Assembly: GCA_035610835.1 (NCBI GenBank)
Contig: CM069455.1
Span: forward strand, 20,597,874-20,661,873
Source: Ophiura sarsii
Taxonomy: Eukaryota > Echinodermata > Ophiuroidea > Amphilepidida > Ophiuridae
DNA length: 64,000 bases
Direction of reading: 5' to 3'
Below are positions 28,601 to 30,871 of this stretch, piece after piece. Made by a program: the position numbers and the translations under genes. The stretch's first letter is position 1. Every line of letters begins with the position of its first letter. Below the pieces are notes generated by a model that saw nothing but the letters and a program-made list of their open reading frames with translations, did not search any database and was not told where the DNA came from.

Positions 28601-30727
28601 CTCCCGTCGTGACGGAGGCCTTGACCCGTGCTATTATTAAACTCTCGGCATAACTCCATTCATGGTAAGTTTTACTCCAGTTTTGAGTGATCATACCAAA
28701 TTCAACAACTGCGACCGACACGTACACATGATCATGACATAATTGTATTAATTGCCTCAAGTCAATGGTAGATTGGTATCTGACGCAAAACTGAAAGCGG
28801 AGGCACTTAACCAGCAGTTTCAGTCGGTATTTACTAAGGAAACTGACTTCAATGAAACTCCACCTCCTCATAACTTTCCCAGCATGCGTGACATTAACAT
28901 CACCACTCCAGGCGTCTTGAAATTATTACAAAACTTAAAACCAGGAAAAGCTGCTGGTCCTGATAATATAAGTCCCCGTGTGCTTAAAGAACTTGCCGAT
29001 GTCATCGTAGATCCACTCACAAGGATCTTCAGAAAGTCGCTTGCAGAGGGTGTTGTACCAAAGGAATGGAAGCATGCCAATGTGACCCCAATTTTCAAGA
29101 AAGGCCAGCGGTACGACCCTTCAAATTATCGGCCAATTAGTCTCACATGTGTTGCCTCAAAAATTATGGAACACATTATCTGTAGCAATGTTATGGACTT
29201 CGCTGCTCGCCACAATATTTTCTATGCACTCCAGCATGGCTTCAGGGATAAAAGATCCTGTGAAACACAACTCTTAGAACTCATCCAAGACATTGCCAAC
29301 AACATGCAAGATGGTTTGCAGACCGACGTGTGCGTACTAGACTTCTCCAAGGCCTTTGACAAGGTTGGCCATAAAAGACTGATAGAGAAGCTCAAATGGT
29401 ACGGCATTGACAACGAAACCAACACTTGGATTCAGAGTTTCCTCAGCGATCGAACCCAATCTGTTGTTCTGGACGGTGTTGCATCAAATAAAGCCCCAGT
29501 AATCTCTGGCGTGCCGCAAGGATCTGTTCTTGGGCCCTGTTTGTTCCTTTTCTACATCAATGACATTGCTCAAAATCTAAATTCTACAACACGTTTGTTC
29601 GCCGATGATACCATGATCTATATGACCGTCAAGAGCGAGGAAGATGCCCAACTCCTCCAGAATGATCTTAACACCCTGTCACAATGGGAAAGTAAGTGGA
29701 TGATGGAGTTTCATCCTAAAAAATGCGAGATCATTAGCATCACCAGAAAAAGACAACCCACTCATTACAACTACGTACTCCATGGCCAACAATTAGAACA
29801 TGTGGATCACATTAAATACCTCGGGGTAACCATCGCAAGCGATCTACGCTGGGATAAGCACATTGATCTCATCACAACAAAAGCAAACAACACCCTAAAT
29901 TTCTTGCGAAGGAACATCAACATCAGAAATACCAACGTCAAACAACAAGCCTACAAATCCTTAGTTAGACCAATCCTGGAATATAGCAGCACTGTATGGG
30001 ATCCCAGCACCTGCACCCTCTCCAACAAAGTTGAGAAAGTACAACGGCGTGCAGCACGATTTGCACTACATCGATACCAGCGAACAGAAAGTGTTACTGC
30101 AATGTTAGACGAACTCAACTGGCCTACTTTGGCCTCTAGACGCAGACTGGCAAGATTATCAATGTTTTACAAAATTCACAATCAACATGTTGCCATTGAC
30201 CCAAGCAACTATCTGGTCTCCAAACAGCTACAAAAGCCCACTCGCGTAGAAAACTCATGTGCCTACAACATTCCATATTCGGCTAGAGACTATCATTTGT
30301 CTACATTTTTTCCCCGCACCGTACGCGATTGGAACACCCTCCCCCAATCTACTGTCCAGCGCCCTACTGTAGAGTCATTCAAAGGAGCTCTCCAGTTAGA
30401 CTAGCCTGCACACAGCCTACCAATCAGTGCAAGAGTCTTCAAATCTGAAGTTGGCACTATACTGGATGAAGATGAAGATGAAGAGCTTACTAAATTAGAT
30501 CTCTTTACGTCCTACACTACACTAGTACTGTCAGTACAGACCTAAATTAATTAAATAGTTTATAAATTTTTTTTTAAAAATGAACCTGTCCTAGCTTCTG
30601 CTTCTCAAGCCTTCTAATCTACAATACAATGTATGACGTTTACCTCTTGTCCTTGTCTCCATTGCTCAAGAGTAATTTGTCCATTAAGGTATCGAAACAA
30701 TTCATCTTTGTCTAAAATAAGTGCCAT
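1..30727 (-). CDS. GTF3C3: General transcription factor 3C subunit 3 (TFIIIC102, TPR protein), partial at 3' end
   Basis: Spliced gene read on the minus strand. Joined exons give about 356 residues before a gap and about 194 after it. The human protein is near 886 residues, so roughly the C-terminal third lies beyond the left edge. Order: short N-terminal segment (residues 1-35), acidic Glu-rich linker (about 85-103), basic segment with LRGLMGEAHLCFAR (about 178-191), then TPR helices, e.g. EEWIKLAETCLDQDNVKQGL and LHDQLQDHKKAMECYHTIL. Conserved family signatures include IYEDKGEMEKSLQ, LIAAHLNP, EEMGDLYLDVAEAF and AVWLRYAECL. The product is the TPR scaffold of the tauA half of TFIIIC, which binds box A of tRNA genes and recruits TFIIIB in the nucleus. 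Family identity rests on remembered motif matches, not a search. One middle exon is missing. Identity is firm; exon 2 and the gap are uncertain. Confidence 0.93.
399..1670. mobile_element. Inverted-repeat element, TIR TAAGGCCCAAA
   Basis: The left end (TAAGGCCCAAAT then GTTTGTTTGTCCA, with GGTCGGTAGGTCGG just inside) recurs inverted at 1621-1670 (GGTCGGTCGG, GGACAAACAAACAA, TTTGGGCCTA). A single end of the same family, with CCGACCGACCGACCCTAC, lies at 14793-14825. Two direct repeats of TACGCATGCGTGTGACA occur inside at about 1073 and 1174. No transposase ORF, so probably non-autonomous. It sits in the GTF3C3 intron between exons 14 and 15. Confidence 0.6.
1979..2193. mobile_element. TTAA-flanked MITE, TIR CCCCCTG
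   Basis: TTAACCCCCTGGGGTCTACC at the left and the inverted AGTTCTCAGGGGGTTAA at the right delimit 215 bp with TTAA at both ends, a piggyBac-type target. No coding capacity. It ends 23 bp from exon 14. Confidence 0.65.
2216..2396 (-). CDS. GTF3C3: GTF3C3 exon 14, TPR
   Basis: 181 bp, phase 0 to 1 (acceptor ATCCCTTAG, donor TTAG|GTGAGT). It encodes PAVWLRYAECLNNLGELEAA, NKAYRSVLEHVPTHLDARLT and LATIEKQMGNADTALKVLSL, matching VVWLRHAECLKALG...APLHLDARISLSTLQQQLG. The acceptor is TAG, not the nearby CTGCAG, which would put a stop in frame. A short copy of the acceptor region (GCTAAGGGATAAT) recurs near 2461. Confidence 0.95.
3270..3331 (-). CDS. GTF3C3: GTF3C3 exon 13
   Basis: 62 bp, phase 1 to 0 (acceptor GTGCTCAG, donor TTG|GTAAGT). 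It encodes EYKDAKPILAELVKTSNYNL, equivalent to vertebrate EYNSALPLLSALVCSERYNL. Confidence 0.94.
3400..3670 (-). mobile_element. tRNA-derived SINE-like sequence
   Basis: On the minus strand, box A (TAGTTGATGGG, 3539-3529) and box B (GGATCAATTCC, 3501-3491) are spaced as in a tRNA. The T-stem has four of five pairs and the putative acceptor stem about five of seven. The tRNA-like part covers about 3481-3552. Flanks at about 3401 and 3650 are imperfect inverted copies containing ACCCTAACC. More likely a SINE head or tRNA pseudogene than a working tRNA. Confidence 0.5.
3931..4015 (-). CDS. GTF3C3: GTF3C3 exon 12
   Basis: 85 bp, phase 0 to 1 (acceptor CCTTGCAG, donor GTTG|GTAAGT). It encodes DVLIMLHGESAEEMGDLYLD then VAEAFVEV. 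The EEMGDLYLDVAEAF motif is nearly invariant in the family. Confidence 0.95.
4437..5220 (-). pseudogene. Four decayed tandem copies of GTF3C3 exon 11
   Basis: Four units of about 200-210 bp precede the intact exon on the plus map, with donors at about 4459, 4659, 4865 and 5070 (functional donor at 5280). All four share the same one-base loss near GATGGGACGATG and a one-base gain at CTCACCAGTC relative to the real exon. Together these place a TAG stop in the exon frame. The donors GCTAAG|GTATG or AATAAG|GTATG are kept, and an AGCAG acceptor-like site precedes each. Shared changes suggest that one decayed copy was amplified. If spliced in, they would act as stop-containing exons. Confidence 0.8.
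5282..5393 (-). CDS. GTF3C3: GTF3C3 exon 11
   Basis: 112 bp, phase 2 to 0 (acceptor ATCTTTCAG, donor GCTAAG|GTATGC). It encodes SPDVDDVEVVMSQG, IPIDLRVKLGVCLIHC and RHLKSAK, matching the P.GVPIDI.VKLMVCLVH block of GTF3C3. It is the only intact member of five tandem units; the other four (4437-5220) carry a stop. Confidence 0.92.
5394..6604. other. Intron of GTF3C3, no recognised gene; one weak exon candidate
   Basis: Mostly AT-rich unique sequence. A minus-strand open stretch at about 5715-5850 reads DNFPDDTVPKQARRKRERIL up to a good donor (GCCCAG|GTAAGC), but it has no clear acceptor and matches no GTF3C3 region. A second frame of it could enter exon 11 in phase 2. Neither is convincing. 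Confidence 0.3.
6978..8570 (+). pseudogene. RTE-type LINE: AP endonuclease and N-terminal reverse transcriptase
   Basis: Open frame with the C-terminal two-thirds of an AP-type endonuclease: YCPTNT, MGDFNARVG, LDYILVRRKW and GSDHRIVTAKV. The early catalytic Asn and Glu motifs are absent, so the copy is 5'-truncated. A linker follows, then RT motifs through NYRGICLSSIVAKTYNRLLL. The frame breaks near 8529-8531, where an extra base in a CCC run shifts into a stop at 8570; the RT continues in the next frame. The LINE once copied itself by target-primed reverse transcription. It is read opposite to GTF3C3, inside its intron. Confidence 0.9.
8578..9729 (+). CDS. RTE-type LINE reverse transcriptase, C-terminal part
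   Basis: Continues the RT after the frameshift. Catalytic blocks: FIDFKKAFDTVHR, GVLQGDTLAPFLF and LDFADDIALLADN (both Asp of the active site present), then FKYLGAWI and the C-terminal YGAETWTLT, RRRRLKFAGHCARR and RGPPRKNYIKLL. The pattern QGDTLAPFLF with FADD favours the RTE/RTEX group over L1 or CR1. Stop at 9729, followed by a (GCAA)n tail typical of RTE 3' ends. Intact apart from the upstream shift, which suggests a fairly recent insertion. Confidence 0.9.
   Translation: MSQILALRRIVEEIKNNNLIAALVFIDFKKAFDTVHRGKMLDILRAYGVPERLVAAIGLTYQQTKAHVTSPDGITKDFEIQAGVLQGDTLAPFLFIIILDYVLRKALAGKEEQLGFTLVPRQSRRIGPQTITDLDFADDIALLADNLRDAEELLHLVEAAALTVGLGMNAKKTKAMLYKEAPTPIKTLDGNDLEIVQDFKYLGAWIASSEQDFNIRKAQAWKACNSMTKIWNSKLPRNLKIKLFTTTVEPVLTYGAETWTLTAKMRKALDGCYTRLLRKALNVSWQSHTTNKDLYGNLLPISERLRRRRLKFAGHCARREEEAVSKVLLWQPKQGHKARGPPRKNYIKLLSEDTGLTRQDMKNCMLERPVWKAITEVRPFGTP
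9728..9755 (+). repeat. (GCAA)n tail of RTE LINE
   Basis: AAGCAAGCAAGCAAGCAAG directly follows the RT stop. RTE elements usually end in short tandem repeats. Confidence 0.7.
9990..10888. repeat. 13-copy ~70-bp minisatellite
   Basis: Units contain TACCTACCCAGGTTTTATGG, ACTCTATTAATGTGAGTTGG and ATACCAAGTGTAGATTGAAG. Thirteen copies of ACCCAGGTTTTAT are spaced about 70-72 bp, with one 50-bp unit near 10081-10131. Two subtypes (ACTTGTACC and ACTAGGTACC) alternate through most of the array. It lies in a GTF3C3 intron. Confidence 0.92.
10890..11000. repeat. Dispersed repeat, copy 1 (copy 2 at 12005-12100)
   Basis: AGATGACTTGAAGCGCCCTC, ACATGTAAAGCTCTGA and AGCATATTTACAT recur in the same order at 12014-12090, with a partial third copy near 12147. 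Type unknown. Confidence 0.55.
11036..11418. mobile_element. TTAA-flanked palindromic MITE (family AGGCATATTATG), copy 1
   Basis: TTAAAGGCATATTATGTGAT at the left and inverted CACATAATATACCTTTAA at the right. The two halves are near mirror images (GTTACAGTTCGATACGATTC versus GAATCGTATCGCTCTGTAAC). 383 bp, no ORF. Copy 2 is at 26561-26941, and an older relative is at about 19095-19495. Confidence 0.85.
11480..11765 (+). pseudogene. 3' fragment of a CR1/L2-like LINE
   Basis: Encodes the typical RT tail WNSLPRDAKCTDSIQFKKTL then KTHLFNEAY and a stop. A 3' UTR-like stretch with GCGCCATGAGCGTC and GGCGCTATACAAATTA follows, then (ATT)n. This WNSLP...FKxxLKTHLF motif ends many CR1/L2/Jockey proteins. 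No more of the element is present. Confidence 0.75.
11766..12605. other. GTF3C3 intron; nothing recognised except short repeats
   Basis: AT-rich sequence with the second copy of the 10890 repeat. Searched by eye for the missing GTF3C3 exon 10 (a DVNIAAELYI-type TPR helix) on the minus strand; none seen. Confidence 0.4.
12606..12693 (-). CDS. GTF3C3: GTF3C3 exon 9, TPR
   Basis: 88 bp, phase 0 to 1 (acceptor CTTTCAG, donor GAAG|GTAAAT). It encodes TCHQSGDIPTAIDILETTVR then KHPDRISSE, matching the YYEANDVTSAINIIDEAFSKH region. The next exon must enter in phase 1, but the next exon found (5282-5393) enters in phase 2, so an exon is missing between them. Confidence 0.9.
13233..14170. mobile_element. 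Outer palindromic element split by a mariner-type MITE
   Basis: CAGCCCTTTTATGGCAAAAG at 13233 is mirrored by CTTTTGCCATAAAAGGGCTG ending near 14170. Inside, ACTTCCTTTTAACATG is mirrored by CATGTTAAAAGGAAGT just before the inner MITE at 13436. No ORF of note. Confidence 0.6.
13436..14110. mobile_element. Mariner-type MITE, TIR CAGGGTGAGTC
   Basis: TA then CAGGGTGAGTCAAAAAGAAG at the left and the inverted CTTTTTGACTCACCCTG then TA at the right. The arms extend for over 200 bp (GCATTCTCTCCTGCTTATTAG mirrored, except for its last base). A TA target with CAGGGTG ends fits Tc1/mariner non-autonomous elements. The interior is a diverged copy of the arm motifs. Confidence 0.8.
14900..15066 (-). CDS. 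GTF3C3: GTF3C3 exon 8, TPR
   Basis: 167 bp, phase 1 to 0 (acceptor TTATACAG, donor GTCAAG|GTTTGT). It encodes ALRFDPNNVSILWEKANLHD, QLQDHKKAMECYHTILKVLP and SLQLARDMVK, i.e. TPR helices equivalent to vertebrate YEPTNVRYLWERSSLYEQ...MQLARDMAK. Confidence 0.96.
15067..16357. other. GTF3C3 intron, no feature recognised
   Basis: AT-rich sequence. A lone mariner-like end (TACAGGCTGTCCCAAAATGA) lies at about 15197; its partner was not found. Confidence 0.4.
16358..16472 (-). CDS. GTF3C3: GTF3C3 exon 7, TPR
   Basis: 115 bp, phase 0 to 1 (acceptor TTTTTTCAG, donor AAAG|GTAATA). It encodes FSLIAAHLNPRDVEEWIKLA then ETCLDQDNVKQGLYCYTK. This is a canonical TPR pair (W, L, A, G, Y, A-type positions) and the best single match to GTF3C3 in the window. 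Confidence 0.96.
16770..16920. repeat. Two-copy tandem repeat, ~75 bp
   Basis: TTGTATGTACTGATCRTAAT, AGTAGTATA and GCTTTATTCCGTAATAATAA occur twice in succession. Confidence 0.75.
16940..17013 (+). mobile_element. tRNA-like sequence (SINE head or tRNA pseudogene)
   Basis: Box A TAGTCTAGTGG (16947-16957) and a perfect box B GGTTCGAATCC (16991-17001) at tRNA spacing. The T-stem pairs badly (CATGG against CCCAC), the anticodon stem has only about three pairs, and the acceptor stem fails. Not a functional tRNA. Internal Pol III promoter boxes may still be readable. Confidence 0.5.
17035..17268. repeat. Two-copy tandem repeat, ~118 bp
   Basis: TTTGTAAAAGTTG, TTTAGAACATAGA, GGTTAGAAATATTCTAAGTC and CAACCCCGGGTGGAAAGTC are repeated in order with few differences. 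It directly follows the tRNA-like box region. Confidence 0.85.
17269..18239. other. GTF3C3 intron, no feature recognised
   Basis: Mixed sequence with repeated short ACATTGTGGGCGT-like words near 17650-17720 and a TG-rich stretch near 17890. No supported gene. Confidence 0.35.
18240..18963 (-). pseudogene. Six degenerate tandem copies of GTF3C3 exon 6 3' half fused to a mariner-like end
   Basis: Units of about 100-140 bp read (plus map) an AACCTGCAATG donor region, TTGTCTTCATAAATCATCCC, CTGGAATGGATCAGGACA, then CAGAGGCATTTTCTTTGGGA and CACCCTGTATATTTCA. The first parts match exon 6 from its donor up to GGATCCGGACA. After that point every copy continues into a TACAGGGTGTCCC-like end that the real exon lacks. 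Six copies of CAGAGGCATTTTCTTTGG-type sequence are visible. Several keep the donor; all have indels or stops. Confidence 0.8.
18964..19088 (-). CDS. GTF3C3: GTF3C3 exon 6, first TPR
   Basis: 125 bp, phase 1 to 0 (acceptor GATACAG, donor TTGCAG|GTTTGT). It encodes HEEAVTMCSEIIKQAP and LLGMIYEDKGEMEKSLQ, helices A and B of a TPR that match vertebrate MCMEIIRQAP...IYEDQGDMEKSLQ. Its 3' half is the source of six degenerate tandem copies at 18240-18963. Confidence 0.95.
19095..19495. mobile_element. Old relative of the AGGCATATTATG palindromic MITE
   Basis: ATCTTTTGCATGGAACGCCC, TTCTAAGTTACAGAGCAATA and, at the right, AGAAGCAGATTTCCTT correspond to parts of the MITEs at 11036 and 26561, but both ends are eroded. 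Confidence 0.45.
19579..19617. repeat. (ATT)n microsatellite
   Basis: About twelve ATT units. A minus-oriented LINE/SINE-like tail (TGTGGATTTATAATGCGC after (AAT)n) lies at 19741-19775. Confidence 0.9.
20365..20900 (-). pseudogene. Two decayed partial copies of GTF3C3 exon 5 3' end, split by a MITE
   Basis: 20365-20430 (TCTAGCAAAGCACAGATGGT then CTCTCCCTTCTACC) and 20835-20900 (AAATGTGCCTCTAG then GTTACGGTTGCGTTTC) align with the exon 5 donor end (TCTAGCAAAGCACAAATGGG, GTACAAGGTTGCGTTTC). Both are frame-broken. The first borders the inverted-repeat element at 20432-20681. Confidence 0.55.
20432..20681. mobile_element. Small MITE, TIR CAATTGAGGACCCTAGA
   Basis: CAATTGAGGACCCTAGA and GAGGGTTAAGTCACA at the left are mirrored by TGTGACTTAACCCTC and TAGGGTCCTCAATTG at the right. 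250 bp, no ORF. Confidence 0.75.
21027..21182 (-). CDS. GTF3C3: GTF3C3 exon 5, conserved GLMGEA segment
   Basis: 156 bp, phase 1 on both sides (acceptor AAACAG, donor AGAG|GTATGT). It encodes GDDALDIEMKLEREERRK, a Lys/Arg-rich stretch, and VPKPLRGLMGEAHLCFAR. The last motif corresponds to the strongly conserved ALRGLMGEAN.RFARG block that precedes the TPR array in the family. Two weaker partial copies lie at about 20365-20430 and 20835-20900. Confidence 0.93.
21183..22211. other. GTF3C3 intron 4, no feature recognised
   Basis: AT-rich with no clear repeat or gene. CGCGTTTAACC and TCCGCGTTTTTCCGC short words recur near 21245 and 21530. Confidence 0.35.
22212..22290 (-). pseudogene. Decayed copy of GTF3C3 exon 4 3' end
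   Basis: CTTACCTGGTTTTTGACGAA, GATGTGGGTA and TTATCATCCAAATGTGCTGA parallel the exon 4 donor end 80 bp away. A five-base deletion breaks the frame; the donor GTAAG is kept. Confidence 0.75.
22297..22404 (-). CDS. GTF3C3: GTF3C3 exon 4
   Basis: 108 bp, phase 1 on both sides, between acceptor CTTTTCAG and donor CCAG|GTAAGT. It encodes DTIEQQQQPGTSAG then PSAHLDDNDEYPRLHQKPG, a linker with no recognised domain. A decayed copy of its last ~75 bp plus donor lies just beyond it at about 22212-22290. Confidence 0.82.
22706..22910 (-). CDS. GTF3C3: GTF3C3 exon 3, acidic linker
   Basis: 205 bp, entered in phase 0 after TTTCACAG and left in phase 1 at AATG|GTAAGA. It encodes LLELFSGDASRQQ, a Ser/Thr/Gly-rich stretch, and ends in an acidic run (GDGEEEEEEEEYQEEN). 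Vertebrate GTF3C3 has a Glu run at the same relative place, before the conserved GLMGEA motif. Low complexity means the sequence itself is not diagnostic; position and phase are. Confidence 0.87.
23002..23419. mobile_element. TTAA-flanked MITE, TIR AGGGACAYTAAG
   Basis: TTAAAGGGACACTAAGAGAT at the left and inverted CACTTAATGTCCCTTTAA at the right, with TTAA at both ends. 418 bp, no transposase. It sits in the intron between exons 2 and 3. Confidence 0.8.
23593..23905. mobile_element. Foldback MITE, TIR ACACTGCAAATTATGAGCG
   Basis: About 63-bp arms: ACACTGCAAATTATGAGCG, TTTACTTTTGGACAAACTAA and AAGTAAACTCAAAAGTAAAC at the left are mirrored at 23842-23905. Extra GTAAACNCAAAA units follow the left arm. 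313 bp. A separate imperfect inverted pair (CAGGCCTGTCGGAAG at 23913, mirrored near 24217-24232) abuts it. Confidence 0.8.
24664..25908. repeat. 1.24-kb near-perfect palindrome with nested GTTACAACCGTTA hairpins
   Basis: The centre is at about 25283 (GACATACAGAAATGT|C|ACATTTCTGTATGTC). Arms of about 620 bp match throughout, e.g. TAGCAGGGAGATAGCGAGCA versus TGCTCGCTATCTCCCTGCTA. Each arm also holds its own inverted pairs, such as TAACGGTTGTAACAT ... ATGTTACAACCGTTA, eight such boxes in all. No ORF or transposase. Transcribed within the GTF3C3 intron it would form a very long hairpin RNA. Origin (foldback transposon or inverted duplication) is open. Confidence 0.92.
26012..26975. repeat. Degenerate ~190-bp tandem array marked by TAYAGGGTG
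   Basis: ACATACAGGGTGTCTAAAAA (26012), ACATATAGGGTGTTTAAAAC (26197), CTACAGGGTGACTCAAA (26370) and ACATATAGGGTGATCC (26955). Spacings are 185, 173 and 585 bp; removing the 381-bp MITE inserted between the last two leaves about 204 bp. Units are otherwise weakly similar. Confidence 0.45.
26561..26941. mobile_element. TTAA-flanked palindromic MITE (family AGGCATATTATG), copy 2
   Basis: Same ends and mirrored halves as 11036-11418, e.g. CAAGTTACAGAGCGATACGA versus TCGTATCGCCCTGTAACTTG. 381 bp; ends almost identical to copy 1. Confidence 0.88.
27507..27557. repeat. Short perfect hairpin
   Basis: CCCATACGTTGGTGGGG is mirrored by CCCTACCAACGTATGGGG around a T/G-rich loop, in the intron between exons 1 and 2. 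Confidence 0.75.
27684..27704 (-). CDS. GTF3C3: GTF3C3 exon 2, 21-bp microexon (probable)
   Basis: Reads EEEDFMK between an acceptor ending GACAAG and the donor AAG|GTGCGT. It is phase 0 on both sides and so keeps the frame from exon 1 to exon 3. An alternative acceptor 14 bases upstream (AAAAAG) would shift the frame into a stop. The donor is credible and the acceptor is weak. Skipping the exon would also keep the frame, so it may be alternative or wrong. Confidence 0.5.
28273..28332. repeat. 15-bp minisatellite, four copies
   Basis: CTCCTCCTCCGCATA is repeated. It creates a spurious EEYAEEEY-type minus-strand ORF. Confidence 0.85.
28752..30404 (+). CDS. CR1/L2/Jockey-like LINE reverse transcriptase, 5'-truncated
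   Basis: 550-codon open frame holding a full RT domain: GKAAGPDNISPRVLKELAD, NYRPISLTCVASKIME, QHGFRDKRSCETQLLE, VLDFSKAFDKVGHKRLIEKL, GVPQGSVLGPCLFLFYIND and FADDTMIYM. It then has the C-terminal LVRPILEYSSTVWDP, VQRRAARFALHRY and RTVRDWNTLPQSTV. Both catalytic Asp motifs are intact and there is no internal stop. No endonuclease precedes it: similarity begins near LVSDAKLKAEALN, so the copy is 5'-truncated and the first Met is not the native start. A GATGAA repeat follows at 30468-30483. It lies antisense in GTF3C3 intron 1. Confidence 0.92.
   Translation: MPQVNGRLVSDAKLKAEALNQQFQSVFTKETDFNETPPPHNFPSMRDINITTPGVLKLLQNLKPGKAAGPDNISPRVLKELADVIVDPLTRIFRKSLAEGVVPKEWKHANVTPIFKKGQRYDPSNYRPISLTCVASKIMEHIICSNVMDFAARHNIFYALQHGFRDKRSCETQLLELIQDIANNMQDGLQTDVCVLDFSKAFDKVGHKRLIEKLKWYGIDNETNTWIQSFLSDRTQSVVLDGVASNKAPVISGVPQGSVLGPCLFLFYINDIAQNLNSTTRLFADDTMIYMTVKSEEDAQLLQNDLNTLSQWESKWMMEFHPKKCEIISITRKRQPTHYNYVLHGQQLEHVDHIKYLGVTIASDLRWDKHIDLITTKANNTLNFLRRNINIRNTNVKQQAYKSLVRPILEYSSTVWDPSTCTLSNKVEKVQRRAARFALHRYQRTESVTAMLDELNWPTLASRRRLARLSMFYKIHNQHVAIDPSNYLVSKQLQKPTRVENSCAYNIPYSARDYHLSTFFPRTVRDWNTLPQSTVQRPTVESFKGALQLD
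30468..30483 (+). repeat. (GATGAA)n tail of the LINE
   Basis: Short GATGAAGATGAAGATGAA run about 65 bp past the RT stop, likely the LINE 3' terminus. Confidence 0.6.
30644..30727 (-). CDS. GTF3C3: GTF3C3 exon 1 (start codon)
   Basis: ATG at 30727-30725 opens 28 codons, starting MALILDKDELFRYLNGQITL. The pattern (acidic start, then DELFRYLNG.ITLEQW) resembles the N-terminus of vertebrate GTF3C3. It ends in phase 0 at the donor GAG|GTAAAC. An NRF1-like GC-rich site lies about 130 bp upstream, and no longer upstream frame is evident. Confidence 0.85.
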
Positions 30728-30857
30728 AGTATGCGTATATTTAACTTGCTTTTTCAGCGTGTTCACAAACTTCGTTACAAGTTTATTTCATGATTTTGTT
30801 TTCGGTGTGTTGTTCAAATTGTACCACGGGCTGTCGTTTTCGGGTCAAAGTTTACTC

Positions 30858-30867
30858 GCGCACGCGC
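30858..30867. promoter_or_regulatory. NRF1-like site upstream of GTF3C3
   Basis: GCGCACGCGC matches the NRF1 core GCGCAYGCGC. It sits 131 bp upstream of the GTF3C3 start codon in a locally CpG-richer stretch. NRF1 commonly marks housekeeping promoters in deuterostomes. The motif is read directly; promoter function is inferred. Confidence 0.45.
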
Positions 30868-30871
30868 ACAC

